Shown here: positions 1 to 11,862 of the stretch, piece by piece | How the letters are laid out: each line of letters opens with the position of its first letter | Position numbering within the stretch: the stretch's first letter is position 1 | Assembly: GCA_018907035.1 (NCBI GenBank) | Contig: JACCIC010000037.1 | Span: 1,729,501-1,793,500 of the forward strand | Direction of reading: 5' to 3' | DNA from: Sycobia sp. Sy_11 | Lineage: Eukaryota; Arthropoda; Insecta; Hymenoptera; Epichrysomallidae | Length of the DNA stretch: 64,000 nucleotides | Notes under the pieces: generated by a model | Databases searched by the model: none | Told to the model about the DNA's origin: nothing | The model's input: the letters and a program-made list of their open reading frames with translations, nothing else | Made by a program: the position numbers and the translations under genes

Positions 1-1860
1 CGGTATACGTGTCTATATGTATAAATGTGGATGGTGTGACGCGTTGTCGGCAAATGGTAATGAGTTCCTCGTACGAGCTAAGAGGTGTCGAAAGCAGAAG
101 AGAAGCTTTCCGGACATTTACCGGCGCTTCCGTGCGACCGGTTATCGCTCTATCGGTACCCTCGGATTTATATATTTTAATCCCTTCCGAACGCGTGCCA
201 TTCCTGAAAACCGTATGAAAACGGTCGCGACATTCACCGGAATAAATTGGATCTTTTTACGAGACGCCAGAAGATATCGCCTGGACTTTATAAATATATA
301 TTTCAAGTTAGCGAGCCGATAACTTACGTTGCGGGTACAATTATTTAAAAGCGTTTATTGTAATTATTTTGTTTTTCAATGACACGCGAGTACAGTGAAT
401 TATACACGGGAACCTTTTCGCCGATTTCCAAGATTTCTTTCTTTTCCCTCTCTCGTGCGTTCTCGGCTCGTACGAGTAATATGCCAAGGGCACCGTCACG
501 CGCAAAGATTTTTACTAAAGATTATTGTAACGATAACAAGAAAGCGGGACAATTTGTTACGAGAAAAACTTTGGAATTTCTCTCACGGTAAATACGACGC
601 GACGCGACGTGCCTTTAATTAAGCCTACGGTTGCGCCGCGTCCTCCGGAATCGACCGATCATTCGCGAGGAGAAAGGTGGTGAGAGAGGTAGAGAGAGAA
701 AGGAGAAACCTGTTGTCGTTCATCGTTGTAAGGAAATGTGTACGGGGCAAAGAAGGAGAGGAGGATCGAGATGGAGAGTCGCGTGATGTTTTTTTTTACG
801 CGACGGGATATATAAGTCGCGGATCTTTGCGTGGGAGGGCCTCTTGGCAGTGTTCATTAGCATTTTCGAGTGCCTTTGTGAATGATCGTCGCATAATAAT
901 AGTAAAACGATTTTGAAGCAGATCTTCGATGGGATAGAGAAACAAGCAGCTGCGTAAAACTTGTATAATTATACGAACGACTATACTTTTTTTTATTCTT
1001 TTAACGCTTGTTCTTTATTTATTATTCGAAAGAGCCCATCAAAAACCTGCTTTGTGCTTCTGTAGATACTAAAGAATCTGCGATTATAAATAAGCCATTA
1101 CGCAATAGATTCGAGAATAGAATGACACTGAAAAAGAACATGCGAATTACGGACATATTATTTACTTTTTTAATGCATTCCTTTCATACAACGAGCGTTC
1201 TTTTTTTTAATTAATTACAAAAATCAAAATTAACACACTCTCCCGTAATACATGAGAATGCAAATCATTCAATTTTAGTTCTATTAATGTCTATAATAAA
1301 AACTTTAGGCTTTCATGTTCAAATGAATTTAATTATTTTTATTCATGTTACATGTTAATGTTTTTTTAGTTTTATGAAGCAAAAGTCCGTTAAAATCATA
1401 TCATGTGAACTTTGGCTGATCTGTATTCTCAGAATTAAAGAACTACATAGAACGTTCGTTGCAGCAAAAACTACGTGAAAATATTTGCTATTGAAAAAAT
1501 TCATTTACTAAACGCTCATGACTCAAATAAATATAATAGTAATAATAATTATAGTAATAATAAAAACAAAAATAACAAAAATTTTAAAAATGATAATGAT
1601 AATAAAAACAGTAATAGAAATGAAAATGGTAATAATTAGATAAAAAAGAATAAAAATAAAATTAAGAATAATTTAAATGAAGTGAATGCCGTGTTAGAGT
1701 GACAAGGTGAAGAGAGATATAGAGAGATAGAGAGTGAGTGAGTATTTTCTTTTTCGAAAGCGATGATGCGCAGAAAGTTTAATATTTATATATAATATTA
1801 ATAATTATAGACGCTCGCTCATGTGTATATAGAATGGGCGTGTGCGTCCAATTTGTGCAT
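1..1860 (-). other. mbl intron downstream of the coding exon (5' part)
   Basis: This is noncoding DNA following the donor in the direction of transcription. Bases 961-1800 are strongly AT-rich, with an A-rich low-complexity stretch of AAT- and ATA-like units at about 1525-1680 and GA-rich sequence at 1708-1745. Bases 1-900 are more balanced. Short open frames here show no family motif and are read as chance. AATAAA-type hexamers occur on the minus strand (for example 1338-1343), but in AT-rich DNA they are weak evidence of a poly(A) site. Confidence 0.7.
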
Positions 1861-1869
1861 CTTACGTAC
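1861..1869 (-). other. 5' splice site (donor) of the mbl exon
   Basis: The minus strand reads CAGTG|GTACGTAAG. GTACGTAAG is a strong donor, with G at +5 after GTACG. Cutting here ends the exon at the Val codon of GQVPTV, which is where the Drosophila exon also ends as I recall it. The alternative CAG|GTGCCC nine bases upstream is a poor donor. If the donor is not used, the frame stays open for 16 more codons to a TGA at 1819-1821. Confidence 0.9.
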
Positions 1870-2040
1870 CACTGTGGGCACCTGGCCAGGCACGAGGGGC
1901 TGGCCAGGGCTAAGACCCATTTGTTGTATAAGGGCGTTCTTCAGCGCGAGATGATTCCGGCCGTTTATCAGTAGCTGGTCCTTCAGGTGCTGTGGCGGGT
2001 GGAAATACTTGCATGGCGGCTTCTCGCGGTTGCACCGGCC
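1870..2040 (-). CDS. mbl: muscleblind internal coding exon (second half of CCCH zinc finger 2 plus linker)
   Basis: This partial CDS is one 57-codon exon, open throughout in phase 0. Muscleblind proteins are RNA-binding splicing regulators that bind YGCY-type motifs in pre-mRNA through paired CCCH zinc fingers. The exon begins [16 protein letters not shown], which carries the second Cys, third Cys (CX6C) and His (CX3H) of zinc finger 2; the first Cys must lie in the upstream exon. It continues with [14 protein letters not shown] and [12 protein letters not shown], then the [13 protein letters not shown] linker. From memory of the family, this is nearly the Drosophila Muscleblind sequence, and the start matches the vertebrate MBNL boundary just before GRCSREN. 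Nothing is truncated: an acceptor and a donor flank it exactly. The previous exon lies beyond 64000 and the following one is not within 1-1860. GC content and codon use differ clearly from the flanking intron. Identification is very secure; exon numbering is not given because it depends on the species. Confidence 0.97.
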
Positions 2041-2072
2041 CTACGCAAATCAAAACAAAGGAGCGAGTTAGC
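2041..2072 (-). other. 3' splice site (acceptor and branch point) of the mbl exon
   Basis: Read on the minus strand, the exon is preceded by a T-rich stretch ending TTTGCGTAG, with AG at 2042-2041. A consensus branch-point sequence GCTAAC lies at 2072-2067, putting the candidate branch adenosine at 2068, 27 nt from the AG. The polypyrimidine tract is moderate because it is interrupted by G and A. The first exon base is 2040, which gives an in-frame GGC codon. Confidence 0.9.
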
Positions 2073-2357
2073 GAGGACGAATTTAGTACTGGGCTGAGCT
2101 AAGAATGTGGGAGGGGGGTGATTGGAAAAAACCCATAATACTGTTATTACAAAATATTGAAAAATTAAACTGATTAGCTTGTACGGAATTCGGGAGTATA
2201 AAAACCAGAATTTTTTAATATGAATATCTGAAAAACTTATGAATCTGAAATTGTAAAATTTGATTCAATTAATGATTCAGTCATTATTCATTGATATTTA
2301 AAATTTGTAAAAATGAGCAATTAAAATGAATAATGATCACAAATACTTACATGAGTC

Positions 2358-2519
2358 ACAAATACATATTTATTTTCTGACAACTGTTTCGACTTTTACG
2401 TCATTCTCAAAGTATGTTTCAAAGTTAAAAGTAAATATGAAAAAACTTTGTACTTTGTAAGTTTCTTTGAAAATGGCGTAAACATCGAAACAGCTGTCAG
2501 AAAATAAATATAAATTTGT
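2358..2519. repeat. inverted repeat, 55-nt arms around a 52-nt loop
   Basis: The left arm (2358-2412) and the reverse complement of the right arm (2465-2519) agree at 48 of 55 positions. Both contain TTTATTTTCTGACA, CTGTTTCGA and TTTACG in the same order, and the loop is 2413-2464. The arms could fold into a long hairpin in the pre-mRNA, 318 nt upstream of the mbl acceptor. The form suggests a MITE-like or foldback element, or the two inverted ends of a degraded element. The arm sequence TCGAAACAG..TGTCAGAAAATAAA is of a type I associate with insect repeats, but I cannot name a family. No flanking target-site duplication was identified with confidence. Confidence 0.85.
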
Positions 2520-2963
2520 AAAACTTATCCAAGTGTTGCTATATGTTCGCTACAAATATAGATTTGTAAATAAAGTTTCTACAGATAAACTATAATTACT
2601 ACTTAATAATTATGCAGTTAAATTGAATATCCGAAATAACATATGATCAAATTCCATTTCGATTGGCTGCACAAAGAAATAATTTTTTACGTATTTTAAT
2701 AAAAATCTTGACAATCCTTCTTAAAAAATACTATTTTAAGTTAAGTTAGAATAAGAATACGCTCGTCGGGTATCCAATATTCGTCACAATTGTCGAAGAA
2801 TAAACTACTATAGTTGTAAGGTACAGAACGACACATGCATGTCACACAACAGCTTGTTCCATCTTCTATCTTGCTCTTGGCTTGAAAATGTGGCTGTATT
2901 CCTTATTCCTGAGAGTCTGTGTAACCCTTTAGTTTTTCCCGTGAATATTTTGCGAGCTCATTG

Positions 2964-3037
2964 TAGCTGCGCTGTTCTCTACAGGAATGTTGAACAAAAC
3001 TAGCTGCAGTGTTCTCTACCGGAATGTTGAACAAAAA
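2964..3037. repeat. tandem duplication of a 37-bp unit
   Basis: Two adjacent copies, 2964-3000 and 3001-3037, share TAGCTGC, TGTTCTCTAC and GGAATGTTGAACAAAA and differ at 4 of 37 positions. This is local tandem duplication in the intron with no coding meaning that I can see. Confidence 0.9.
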
Positions 3038-3718
3038 TAGAATGAAAATTCTATTTTTGGAATCTAGAAAAACAGCAATGAAATAAATCGAAAGAGTTCA
3101 GGAACAGAGCCATAATTTTTTCTTCAATTTTAACAAGGAGTCGCTAACAATTAGATTAGAAGGCGACACGGACGATCAAAAGTCCACGAATTATCTGTTT
3201 ACGAATTCGACTTCCGACTTCGATGAATAGCTTCATTTGATAAATGTTTCAAAGTGGCCAAGTAGTATTTCGTTATCCAACTCATTCTAGGTCTCGTCTA
3301 AGTCTCGTCGGCTGTATATTAATCTGTTTTATCAATACATAGGGTCTTCGCCAGTTGCAATGCGGAATATCGGTTTGGCGAATTCTACTCGACCGTGTTT
3401 TTGCGAGGAAATTCACATGTTTCAGTGCGTATCTCTTGATCAAGACCTACCGTTTGCCAACATTAGTTATTTTCATCAATAATCGAGAGATAGTCGAGAC
3501 GTAAATTCCTGTGTTCCTTTGTGCGCCAGGTAAATATAAATGACAGATATTGAGCGAAAGATAAATATAAAAGACTTTCGTCGATTACGTGCTCGAGCGC
3601 GCGTGGCTACTTTAAATATTTATCTACACTTCTCAGTAATCTGAACAGAGCGCTGAGAAATGTCAAAGGCGGCCCAGGCCTGTCGCATTGGACTCGATTC
3701 TGATACTTCATATAGTTG

Positions 3719-3720
<2 letters not shown>

Positions 3721-3768
<48 letters not shown>
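3721..3768. repeat. (TC)n microsatellite
   Basis: Twenty-four perfect TC units, followed by a pyrimidine-rich tail to about 3785. In the mbl transcript this reads as (GA)n. Confidence 0.98.
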
Positions 3769-3770
<2 letters not shown>

Positions 3771-3982
3771 TCTCCTTTTCCTTCCATGTCTCACTGCGCG
3801 CATCAGGGCACCGATTCCGCGTGAAACGAGTTAACCAACTGCAAGTCCCTTCTGGATATTCCGAGGTAATTCCAAGGCTGGAAGTCACCGGTAGACAACT
3901 GAATTAATAAACAATGCGTCCATGCAAATTGAATCGGCCTCTCGCTTAGTCTAGCCCCGGTGGAATTAGCTTCAATGATGCC

Positions 3983-3985
<3 letters not shown>

Positions 3986-4024
<39 letters not shown>
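3986..4024. repeat. (AT)n microsatellite
   Basis: Perfect AT alternation, followed by a short ACACAC and a second brief TATATATA to 4038. Confidence 0.98.
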
Positions 4025-4034
<10 letters not shown>

Positions 4035-5368
4035 TATAGCCTCGATAAACCTAAGTATGGAGAGAGATCCTGCAGCACACAGTAGATACCGAGAAAGACC
4101 GGCAAATCTGGGAGCAAGATTTGTATTTGTATTTGTGAACGTCAATGTCAGTAAAAAGTCATTGCCACTTTGAAATTACAGAGGAAATGAATTTGCTCAA
4201 ATTTATTAAACGAATACATTTGCAGCAGTAATCAATTTATTGCTTATTGTGTTGGAATGTCCTGCCTTACCCAATATATAATATGTACCTTCTGAAACGT
4301 ATTTGTGTACTCGTTGGTAAAATTGAAAATCAGCTCTTATCTATATAAACCGTATGGCGTCTATATTTATCTTCTGGTAATATATGTGATGCGGCGACAA
4401 GATAATGTATTTATTTATTGGGCCGACCGTTCATATTCTTGATCACAACATTAAAAATTTTTTTGTATACCATTGGATCGAGGGAGAAAAAGTGAAATGA
4501 TAAAAAATCTATCGGTTTTTTAGAACCAGAGTAATTACATTTTTTCTTTTTGGAACCTATTTTTCCTGTTAATTCTTTGGATGGTTCACAATCTTGCAGC
4601 GGTTCATTTGATTATAACGTTACCAAAAAGCTTATTTTTTCAGTTTAGTATACGACAAAATTTGCATATATGAATATTAGCACAATACATCCACATAGTT
4701 GAAAAGCTGCACTGTGTAACTAAAAAACCAATGATCGTAATAATGAGAATATATCAAAATATATCAAAATCTAAAATGATGAGTGAAAAGCTCTGTCGAC
4801 AAGACCTTTCCTACCATTAACGCGTACATAGAGACCCTTTGATTAGTGCGAAAGTGCCGCTTCACAAGGACAGCATGTACACGGTCCCGAATATTCGCAT
4901 ACGCGTGGAATTAAAAAGGAATGCCGGTAAAGAGAAAATGAACTATAACAATGCGGAGAACAATTAGCGAGAGATGGCTCGCTCTTGCAGTTACTGTAAT
5001 TAAGCCCCGAACAATGTCAATTAAGGTAAAAGAGAGAAGAAGACCAAGGGAATTCCGGGCAAGCGAGAGCAAACGAGTCCGTGATATGCTCAGCGACGAT
5101 GGACGCAATCTCAGATGGCGCCACCGTCGCTTTATTCTGGATTTTATTTATCCTTTTTCTCAAGACGAATAAGCCGCCGACTGGCATTTTTTCACAGTGC
5201 AAAATGAAGAACACAAACAGCGAATGTATGTACCTATATATAGAGTGGCGTGCTAATTCTCCCTTATATACTCTCTCAGACGACGCCCCGCTCGAATATC
5301 ACCTAATTAAGCGCGTTCGCGATCTTCCTCTCGCTTGAGGGGAATAAGGACGCTCGTGAATCCACGTT

Positions 5369-5370
<2 letters not shown>

Positions 5371-5416
<46 letters not shown>
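5371..5416. repeat. (TA)n microsatellite, first of a pair
   Basis: Perfect TA alternation. A second TA tract starts 123 bp downstream. Confidence 0.98.
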
Positions 5417-5420
<4 letters not shown>

Positions 5421-5536
5421 TTTGCTTTCTCTGCGCTTCATTCTGCTTTACAGCCGGGATCTACCGTGAGTCGTCGTTTTACTTTTCTCTCCACCCTGCC
5501 CTCGTGGATTCTTTAGCGTTCACAGCCGGTGCATCG

Positions 5537-5539
<3 letters not shown>

Positions 5540-5586
<47 letters not shown>
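5540..5586. repeat. (TA)n microsatellite, second of a pair
   Basis: Perfect TA alternation, self-complementary and able to pair with the tract at 5371-5416. Confidence 0.98.
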
Positions 5587-5591
<5 letters not shown>

Positions 5592-6417
5592 GAGTCAGAT
5601 ATTCTGGAACGCTACGAACGCTGCTTTATTCAAGATTACTGTATTACGCTGTACTTAGTGCATCGCAGCTGATTTCTTTTTTTGGAAGAAAGCAATGAAG
5701 AGCTTTTTACAACAATTAGTGCCTCTCACTAAAATAACTTAATTTATTTATTGTAGAAAAATATGCATGATTTCAGAAGTTCAGGAAAATTACTTGTAAT
5801 TTTATGATCTTTCTATACGAAAAACTTGTTAATACGATTAGCTGGATGAACTGTTGAATGTACAATTTGCCTAAGTACTTTTAAATCAAGTGTTCCTTGC
5901 GTTTATACATAAAAGTCATTTCTATTATTCAGACCAGTTAGAGTAAATTGAACTCAATTAAAATGCTGTAGTATTACGATTCTAACTACAATTTTGAAAT
6001 ACAACGAGTCCAATTTAGATTTGTATGAAATACTAATGCTTTCAGCAAAAAATTTGATTCAGTACAATGGCAAAAAAACTCATTCCTTATGTGATTTCAG
6101 ATAGTTACAGCATCTTAATTGGATTAGTGATATTCTAAAATGTAGATATAAATATTTTATTGCGTAATATAGTAAGGCTAAATTTTGAACAAGGGCCAGT
6201 AACAAATTGTAAATATAAATACAATAAATTGTATATATACAATAAATGTACGATAAAAACATTTATGCAAAACCGATTAAAATTGTTACGCATATAGTAA
6301 ATATTATATGGTCATTATTGTATAAAATGTCAACATAATGTTTAAACTCCTATTATTGGAAAATATTTACGTCTCTCTAATTAATAATGTACAGTTTATA
6401 TACAAATCAATTAAAGC

Positions 6418-6420
<3 letters not shown>

Positions 6421-6450
<30 letters not shown>
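6421..6450. repeat. (AAT)n microsatellite
   Basis: Ten perfect AAT units. Confidence 0.97.
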
Positions 6451-6451
<1 letters not shown>

Positions 6452-7024
6452 GTTTCCTACAGACGTCATAATCTGCAGAACGGCACTCGTTAATATCATA
6501 TCACGGTGTAAATTTAAGCTCTTCCCTCCATTAATTTGATCTAGGTTAGCTATAGCTACCTTGTTTGCTTAGAAATTGACTTGCGAATTTATGGAAATTA
6601 TATACGGTGTATAAACGTCATTTGATTCATATCGTTCTGCTATCAAAATACTGCCAAGACTCGAATCACTCGCATTATATCCAACTCGCTTCCGTCGTAC
6701 TTTATTCAATATGAAATAAGCCCCCACATTTTCTACCGACAGACGACCTCCCATCCACGACTATAGAATTTTAAATAATAAAAGATACACATTTCACGAG
6801 ACCTCATACATCTACGCATAAAAGCCCGATAAGTAGATTTATAAAACACACTCGTATTTGATTATCTATCAGGATATCAGGACGAGGAGGCCGATAAAGA
6901 GACGTCAGAGTTGCTGAATCCGCCCAACTTTCCGATCGACTGTGACCGCGGACCCTCGAGAAACGTTTGAACCCAATTTCAAACGTTGCGGGCACTTTCG
7001 CGAATCGTCAGTGCTTTCGCACAA

Positions 7025-7026
<2 letters not shown>

Positions 7027-7080
<54 letters not shown>
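7027..7080. repeat. (AT)n(GT)n compound microsatellite
   Basis: AT alternation from 7027 to 7068, then GT to 7080. Confidence 0.97.
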
Positions 7081-8040
7081 ATACAAATCAGCTCCCTATT
7101 ACGGGAGAGTGCTTCAGAAGATAAATCACTAATAAACACTCGGACAGATTAACTCCGGACTGCAAGTGGTGGGAGGAAGCTATCTCTCCAACTGTATATT
7201 CGATTTCTTCCGAGTGCGGGCGGCTGGTGGTAGAGCTAACCCTCGCCCCCACGCCGTCCCCCTGCCCTTCATCCTCCCATTAGCGATTCGCGCGGTCATA
7301 ACTGCCGTTTCCGTTTGGAACTTGTCAGATAAACGGCGGAATTTTCGAAATTTACGATTACCACCGGGGGGGGGGCAGGCAGAGAGTTTATCAAAAGGTA
7401 CTGTTCACATTGCCGTTCGATTTACGTTCAATTTTACGACATATCTGACTTAGCCGCATTATAAGTTCAGCTATATTGTAGAAATTTGAAAATAAAGCTT
7501 TTGCGCAAAAAAGGCAAAGGAATGGCGTATATGATGATTTTATTTGCGCACGTTTATTTTAATTGACGCCACGACAATATTGAAATGTGCGTAAAACTAC
7601 GAGTATAACAAATAATCCATTCTAAATACTGGGTTTGATATTAAATTCTAAATGAAAAGTAAACAAATAATGTATGCACAACTTAATTGAGAATTGGATA
7701 AACCGCGCGACGGGACAGTAGACAACAATCCAACATCGAAACCAAATAACAATTTCGTTCGCAAGGTCTATCGGTAAAATATAGCTATGAATCGAATAAA
7801 ATCCGCGAATTTCGGATTCGAACGAGCGAATATTCGGATGGGACAGTCGTGATCGATCTTCGTATATAGTTTTGCGTGCCAGAAGGCTGAGAGGGTGATA
7901 AAGGGGCGCTAGGAAAAGCCGGAAAAATTGCTAAGAGCCTGTGGAAGTATGGTCTAGTCGTTTAAATCGCGTTTATGCGTGGCGACTGTCTCGAGACGGA
8001 ACGGATGGCAGGGTCGAAGAAAAACAAAAAGATGAGAAAA

Positions 8041-8081
8041 ATAGAGAGGCAGAGAGAGAAAGAGAGAAAGAGAGAGAGGGC
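8041..8081. repeat. GA-rich imperfect repeat
   Basis: Purine-only stretch of GAGA and AAAG units, interrupted once by a C. Confidence 0.9.
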
Positions 8082-8594
8082 GTCGCAGAGACTTGATAAA
8101 TTATCAATCTAAAAGAGAAGGGGAGGGAGAAAAGAGTCTAAACGTTTAAAGGTCATTTTTACTTCATCGACTAGAAGTTGGGTTATACAGGGCATAGAGG
8201 GAGGGGCAGGGGCGAAGTAAAAAGCAAGCAACTTTGCTCGCACGAACGACTCTTGTTTCCGATCCTCCTTTATCATTCGAGGGCCACACACGAGGGCGCA
8301 CCGCTCTCGGTCTGCCGACCGAGATCTGCGTCCCCCTCTCCCTTTCTTCCGTTCTATTTGGCGCGGGCGCAAGGAGCTTAATTATCGCGGCTGAACGACA
8401 CGATAATTGGGATCAAGATTGATCGCCTTTCTCCGGAGCTTTCATGGCGCGTTTTCCCAATGGAGGCTAAAGGAAGTCGAGGGTTTCTTTTTCATTCTTA
8501 CAACGCTATCTTCCTCATTTGGCACTCTCTCGCTCTCTCGGAGGCTACATCCGAGCAATACTACATTTTTTGCCTCTTTCGCGGCTCGAATAAT

Positions 8595-8600
<6 letters not shown>

Positions 8601-8644
<44 letters not shown>
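8601..8644. repeat. (TA)n microsatellite
   Basis: Perfect TA alternation. Confidence 0.98.
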
Positions 8645-8647
<3 letters not shown>

Positions 8648-9759
8648 GTGGCCTGGTATAATAGGATGAATGAACATAAGATAAAGTAGGTAATACCTGG
8701 ATAGTTGTGAAAGCCCTACAAATTGAACCCTAGTTCTAAACCAGTTTCTTAATTTTCGTAAACTATTTTTTTCTTGATATAAAAAATATGTTTAAATGTC
8801 TACAATATTCGGATAGGCTTTACGAACTGGTTCCAATAATTGGATAAATATGTTGATTGAACCAATGCAAAAAAATAATTGATAAATTACATAACATACG
8901 GAATAACATACTTAACTTTTTGTTTTTTAAAGGAAGATTCGGCGCAAGTTGTTACCGCGTTACAACCATACTGTTTTTTTCGAGTATTACCAACATCACC
9001 TTAGCAACGAGTAAAAGTAAGACAATTTTATTCCCGGTAATTTATTAGGATGCGTAATGAAGAAATAAGGGAGCACGCTGCGGGGGATAAAATTAGTTTG
9101 GGAATTGCCGGGAACTGCTTTATTACGGGCCACTTAAGTTTTTCCCTAATTGCTATATACTTCTGATATTTTTCGTGATATGAAAACTGTATTTTGTTAT
9201 ATATTACGGTTTCTGTAGAGATGCTGCATTCCCAATTTACCGTAAGTGGCGAATATGGCCACAAGAAAGATCATAATATCGTTGGAGTATAAATATCACG
9301 GTCATTTCAATGGAAATGTAATAAGCTGAATTTTTATGGACAGCTGTTGATAGTCTTTATATTTATAATATTTTGCTTTTTACGTCAGTAAAAAAGAGTT
9401 ACGTATATAAAAATCTGTACATCTATGGTGTATAATTTTGAAAATTATTATAAAATATCAGAGAAATATCTTATAATTTTTTTTAAGACAGATGAAAAAA
9501 AATTATAATTAAGAACGAATGTTTATAGAGAATTCCAATGGCAATAAACAAATAAATAAATAAACAGATAGAAAAAGTTTCATTTCATTCGAGTGCGAAA
9601 TTTCGATTTCACAAAGGTATGAGTTCAAAGAATGCGCTGTAAATCTAGCTGAACGGAATAAACTACGTCTAGCACGTAAGTCCTCGAGGGCTCTTCGAAA
9701 AAACTCGTCGTAAAAAACCCAAAATCTCACCCCGTCGCCTCCCTCCTTATACAGTGAAA

Positions 9760-10610
9760 ACACGCGAAAAATTATACGAGGGGGTAAAAAGGGCAAGGGA
9801 GGGTTCAGGGAAAGGGCGGTCTCCCCGAAAGCGTGCGGGCGTACGTACGTACAAAAGCCCATAATAAAACTAGCCATGATCCAGACCGGCCCGCATATAA
9901 ACTTCAAACGTAAAATTCCGACGGGGGATCGCGTGGGCGCGCGTGCGCTCTTCGCCGGCTAAGCGCGAAAGATGCGCGTATAAGCACGAGGCGCCCGGGA
10001 GGCAGTCAGCTGTGTGTTGGCGCCGTGCGGCCCCTCCCTCTCCCCAGCGTCTGAGGTTGGCTCTCGACCGCGGAGGGCGCCATCGTCTCCTACGAAATCC
10101 GCACACTCCCACCTTGTCTTTCTCTCTTTTTCGCCCGTCCTCGCCGACGAACAAGATCCCTCAGACTCCCGCGATAACCCCACTTTATAACCCGACCCGC
10201 GCGCGTCGGGCCGCCTCAAAACCTAATCCGTGCGCAGCCCGCACGCCCCGCGCCAGTCTCTCTTTGCCTCCTCTTATATATTATACGCGCGCGGAGTCTC
10301 TTGTATTCTCATTTTCCGAAGCGCGCGTCAATGGAGAAGGTGGGGGGGAATGGGAGACGGTGAGGGGAGGGGGCGAGAGGAAGGAGCCAAAGTCGGGCGC
10401 GCAAGATTACTAGGATTTGCGCACAGATTTGCATATCGATTTTACTCGCGAGTAAAGAGAGATAGCACGCGAGATAGAGGGCCGCCAACGGCACGGCAAA
10501 AGAGACTCGCAATTTGGCTTAATTTTGCGAGACTATATAGCCGGAACTGCTCTGATGCCGCCCCTCGCGGGGCTCTTACTTATAAACACTTTCATCTTCG
10601 CCGTCGATCT
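9760..10610. other. CpG-rich GC island (noncoding)
   Basis: This region is clearly richer in GC and CpG than the AT-rich DNA on both sides. It contains several overlapping open frames on both strands (for example 9943-10413 plus and 9870-10154 minus), none with family motifs and all of low-complexity Arg/Pro/Ser composition. It could be an intronic regulatory element; nothing in the sequence proves this. An octamer ATTTGCAT lies at 10427-10434. Confidence 0.4.
9979..10012 (+). promoter_or_regulatory. weak core-promoter-like pair (TATAAG ... TCAGC)
   Basis: TATAAG starts at 9979. An initiator-like GTCAGCTG follows with its A at 10008, 29 bp downstream, which is close to the usual TATA-initiator distance. 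No downstream promoter element or convincing transcript follows on the plus strand. In a CpG-rich island this could easily be chance. Confidence 0.15.
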
Positions 10611-11642
10611 ATGGATTTTACCTTCTGCATGTTTTTTTCTGTGAAATCTCACATAGTACGGTATCGTACTGTTATGGACTGAGGATGTTCCTTAAGGAAT
10701 TACCTCTTTTGTACGGACAAAATATTAAAATGATAATAACATTTAGGAATAGTCGTTATTTATATAAATAGTCGCTGTCAGGCACGAATATGAGTAAGCA
10801 CACAAAAATTTCTGTGTATAATGAAAAATGCCTAATTGAAGCGTCTTTTAGTTCATGAGCTTTACATAATATACTGATAACAAGTATGAAATGTTAAAAA
10901 TATTGTTTTTTCTGAAACTCTTTATGGCTTAAATGTTTGAATAAATTTAAAATTTATATTTCGTTTACAATAACAGGCGTCCATCTGAAAAATTAACTAA
11001 GTACATTTCCTCTAAATATAATTTTTTTTTAATTGTTCAGAGATAATTTCATATGTAGGTAATGAAAATTCCTCGAGTTACAAGATGTACCCATTTTAAG
11101 AGTCACGATACTCTCGAAAAATAAAATCAAAATGAGTTACAGCTAAGACAGAATGAAAAATTTTACCTTGAAAAATTTTTTTATCATAATTCCGCTAATA
11201 AAAAACCATAAAGAAAGTTTTCCATATGATATCGATTGCAAATAATACAGTAAAAATGGTAGGACTGTACAAAATTAATTGATTTCATTTTTATGGTCTA
11301 AAATAGTGTGTTCTAAAAAATCGTGCCATGAATATTGTATCTTTATCTGTTTAAGAAGGATCGCTTAAAAAATGACAACTTGCACATACAGTCACAAATG
11401 ATTATACTTGCAAATTCGATTTTCCACGTCCCCATAAATTTATTACGATCTTATAAATAAACCGAGAGAGTTGTAAAAGTATACCTCATATTCATTCAAA
11501 TATATATAATGCAGCAAAGTAAATTCTACTCAGTGTACCCATAAACATTTGATCGCGCATAATGTGCAAGTTTATGAATATCCTTTCGAAGGTCATGCGC
11601 TCGTAACGCCGTAAAATTTTGCAAAAAGACTCGTGCAGCTGA

Positions 11643-11645
<3 letters not shown>

Positions 11646-11698
<53 letters not shown>
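11646..11698. repeat. (AT)n microsatellite, first of a pair
   Basis: Perfect AT alternation. A second tract follows 117 bp later, similar in layout to the pair at 5371 and 5540. Confidence 0.98.
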
Positions 11699-11701
<3 letters not shown>

Positions 11702-11814
11702 CTCATGCAGCCGTTATTAATATTCACTTTACATCATGCAAGTTCCGATACTACCGTTTATTCTTAGAATTAAAATCTCCAAGTTTCTCGATCGTAAATT
11801 GTTCGTCGCACGAG

Positions 11815-11815
<1 letters not shown>

Positions 11816-11859
<44 letters not shown>
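11816..11859. repeat. (TA)n microsatellite, second of a pair
   Basis: Perfect TA alternation. Confidence 0.98.
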
Positions 11860-11862
<3 letters not shown>

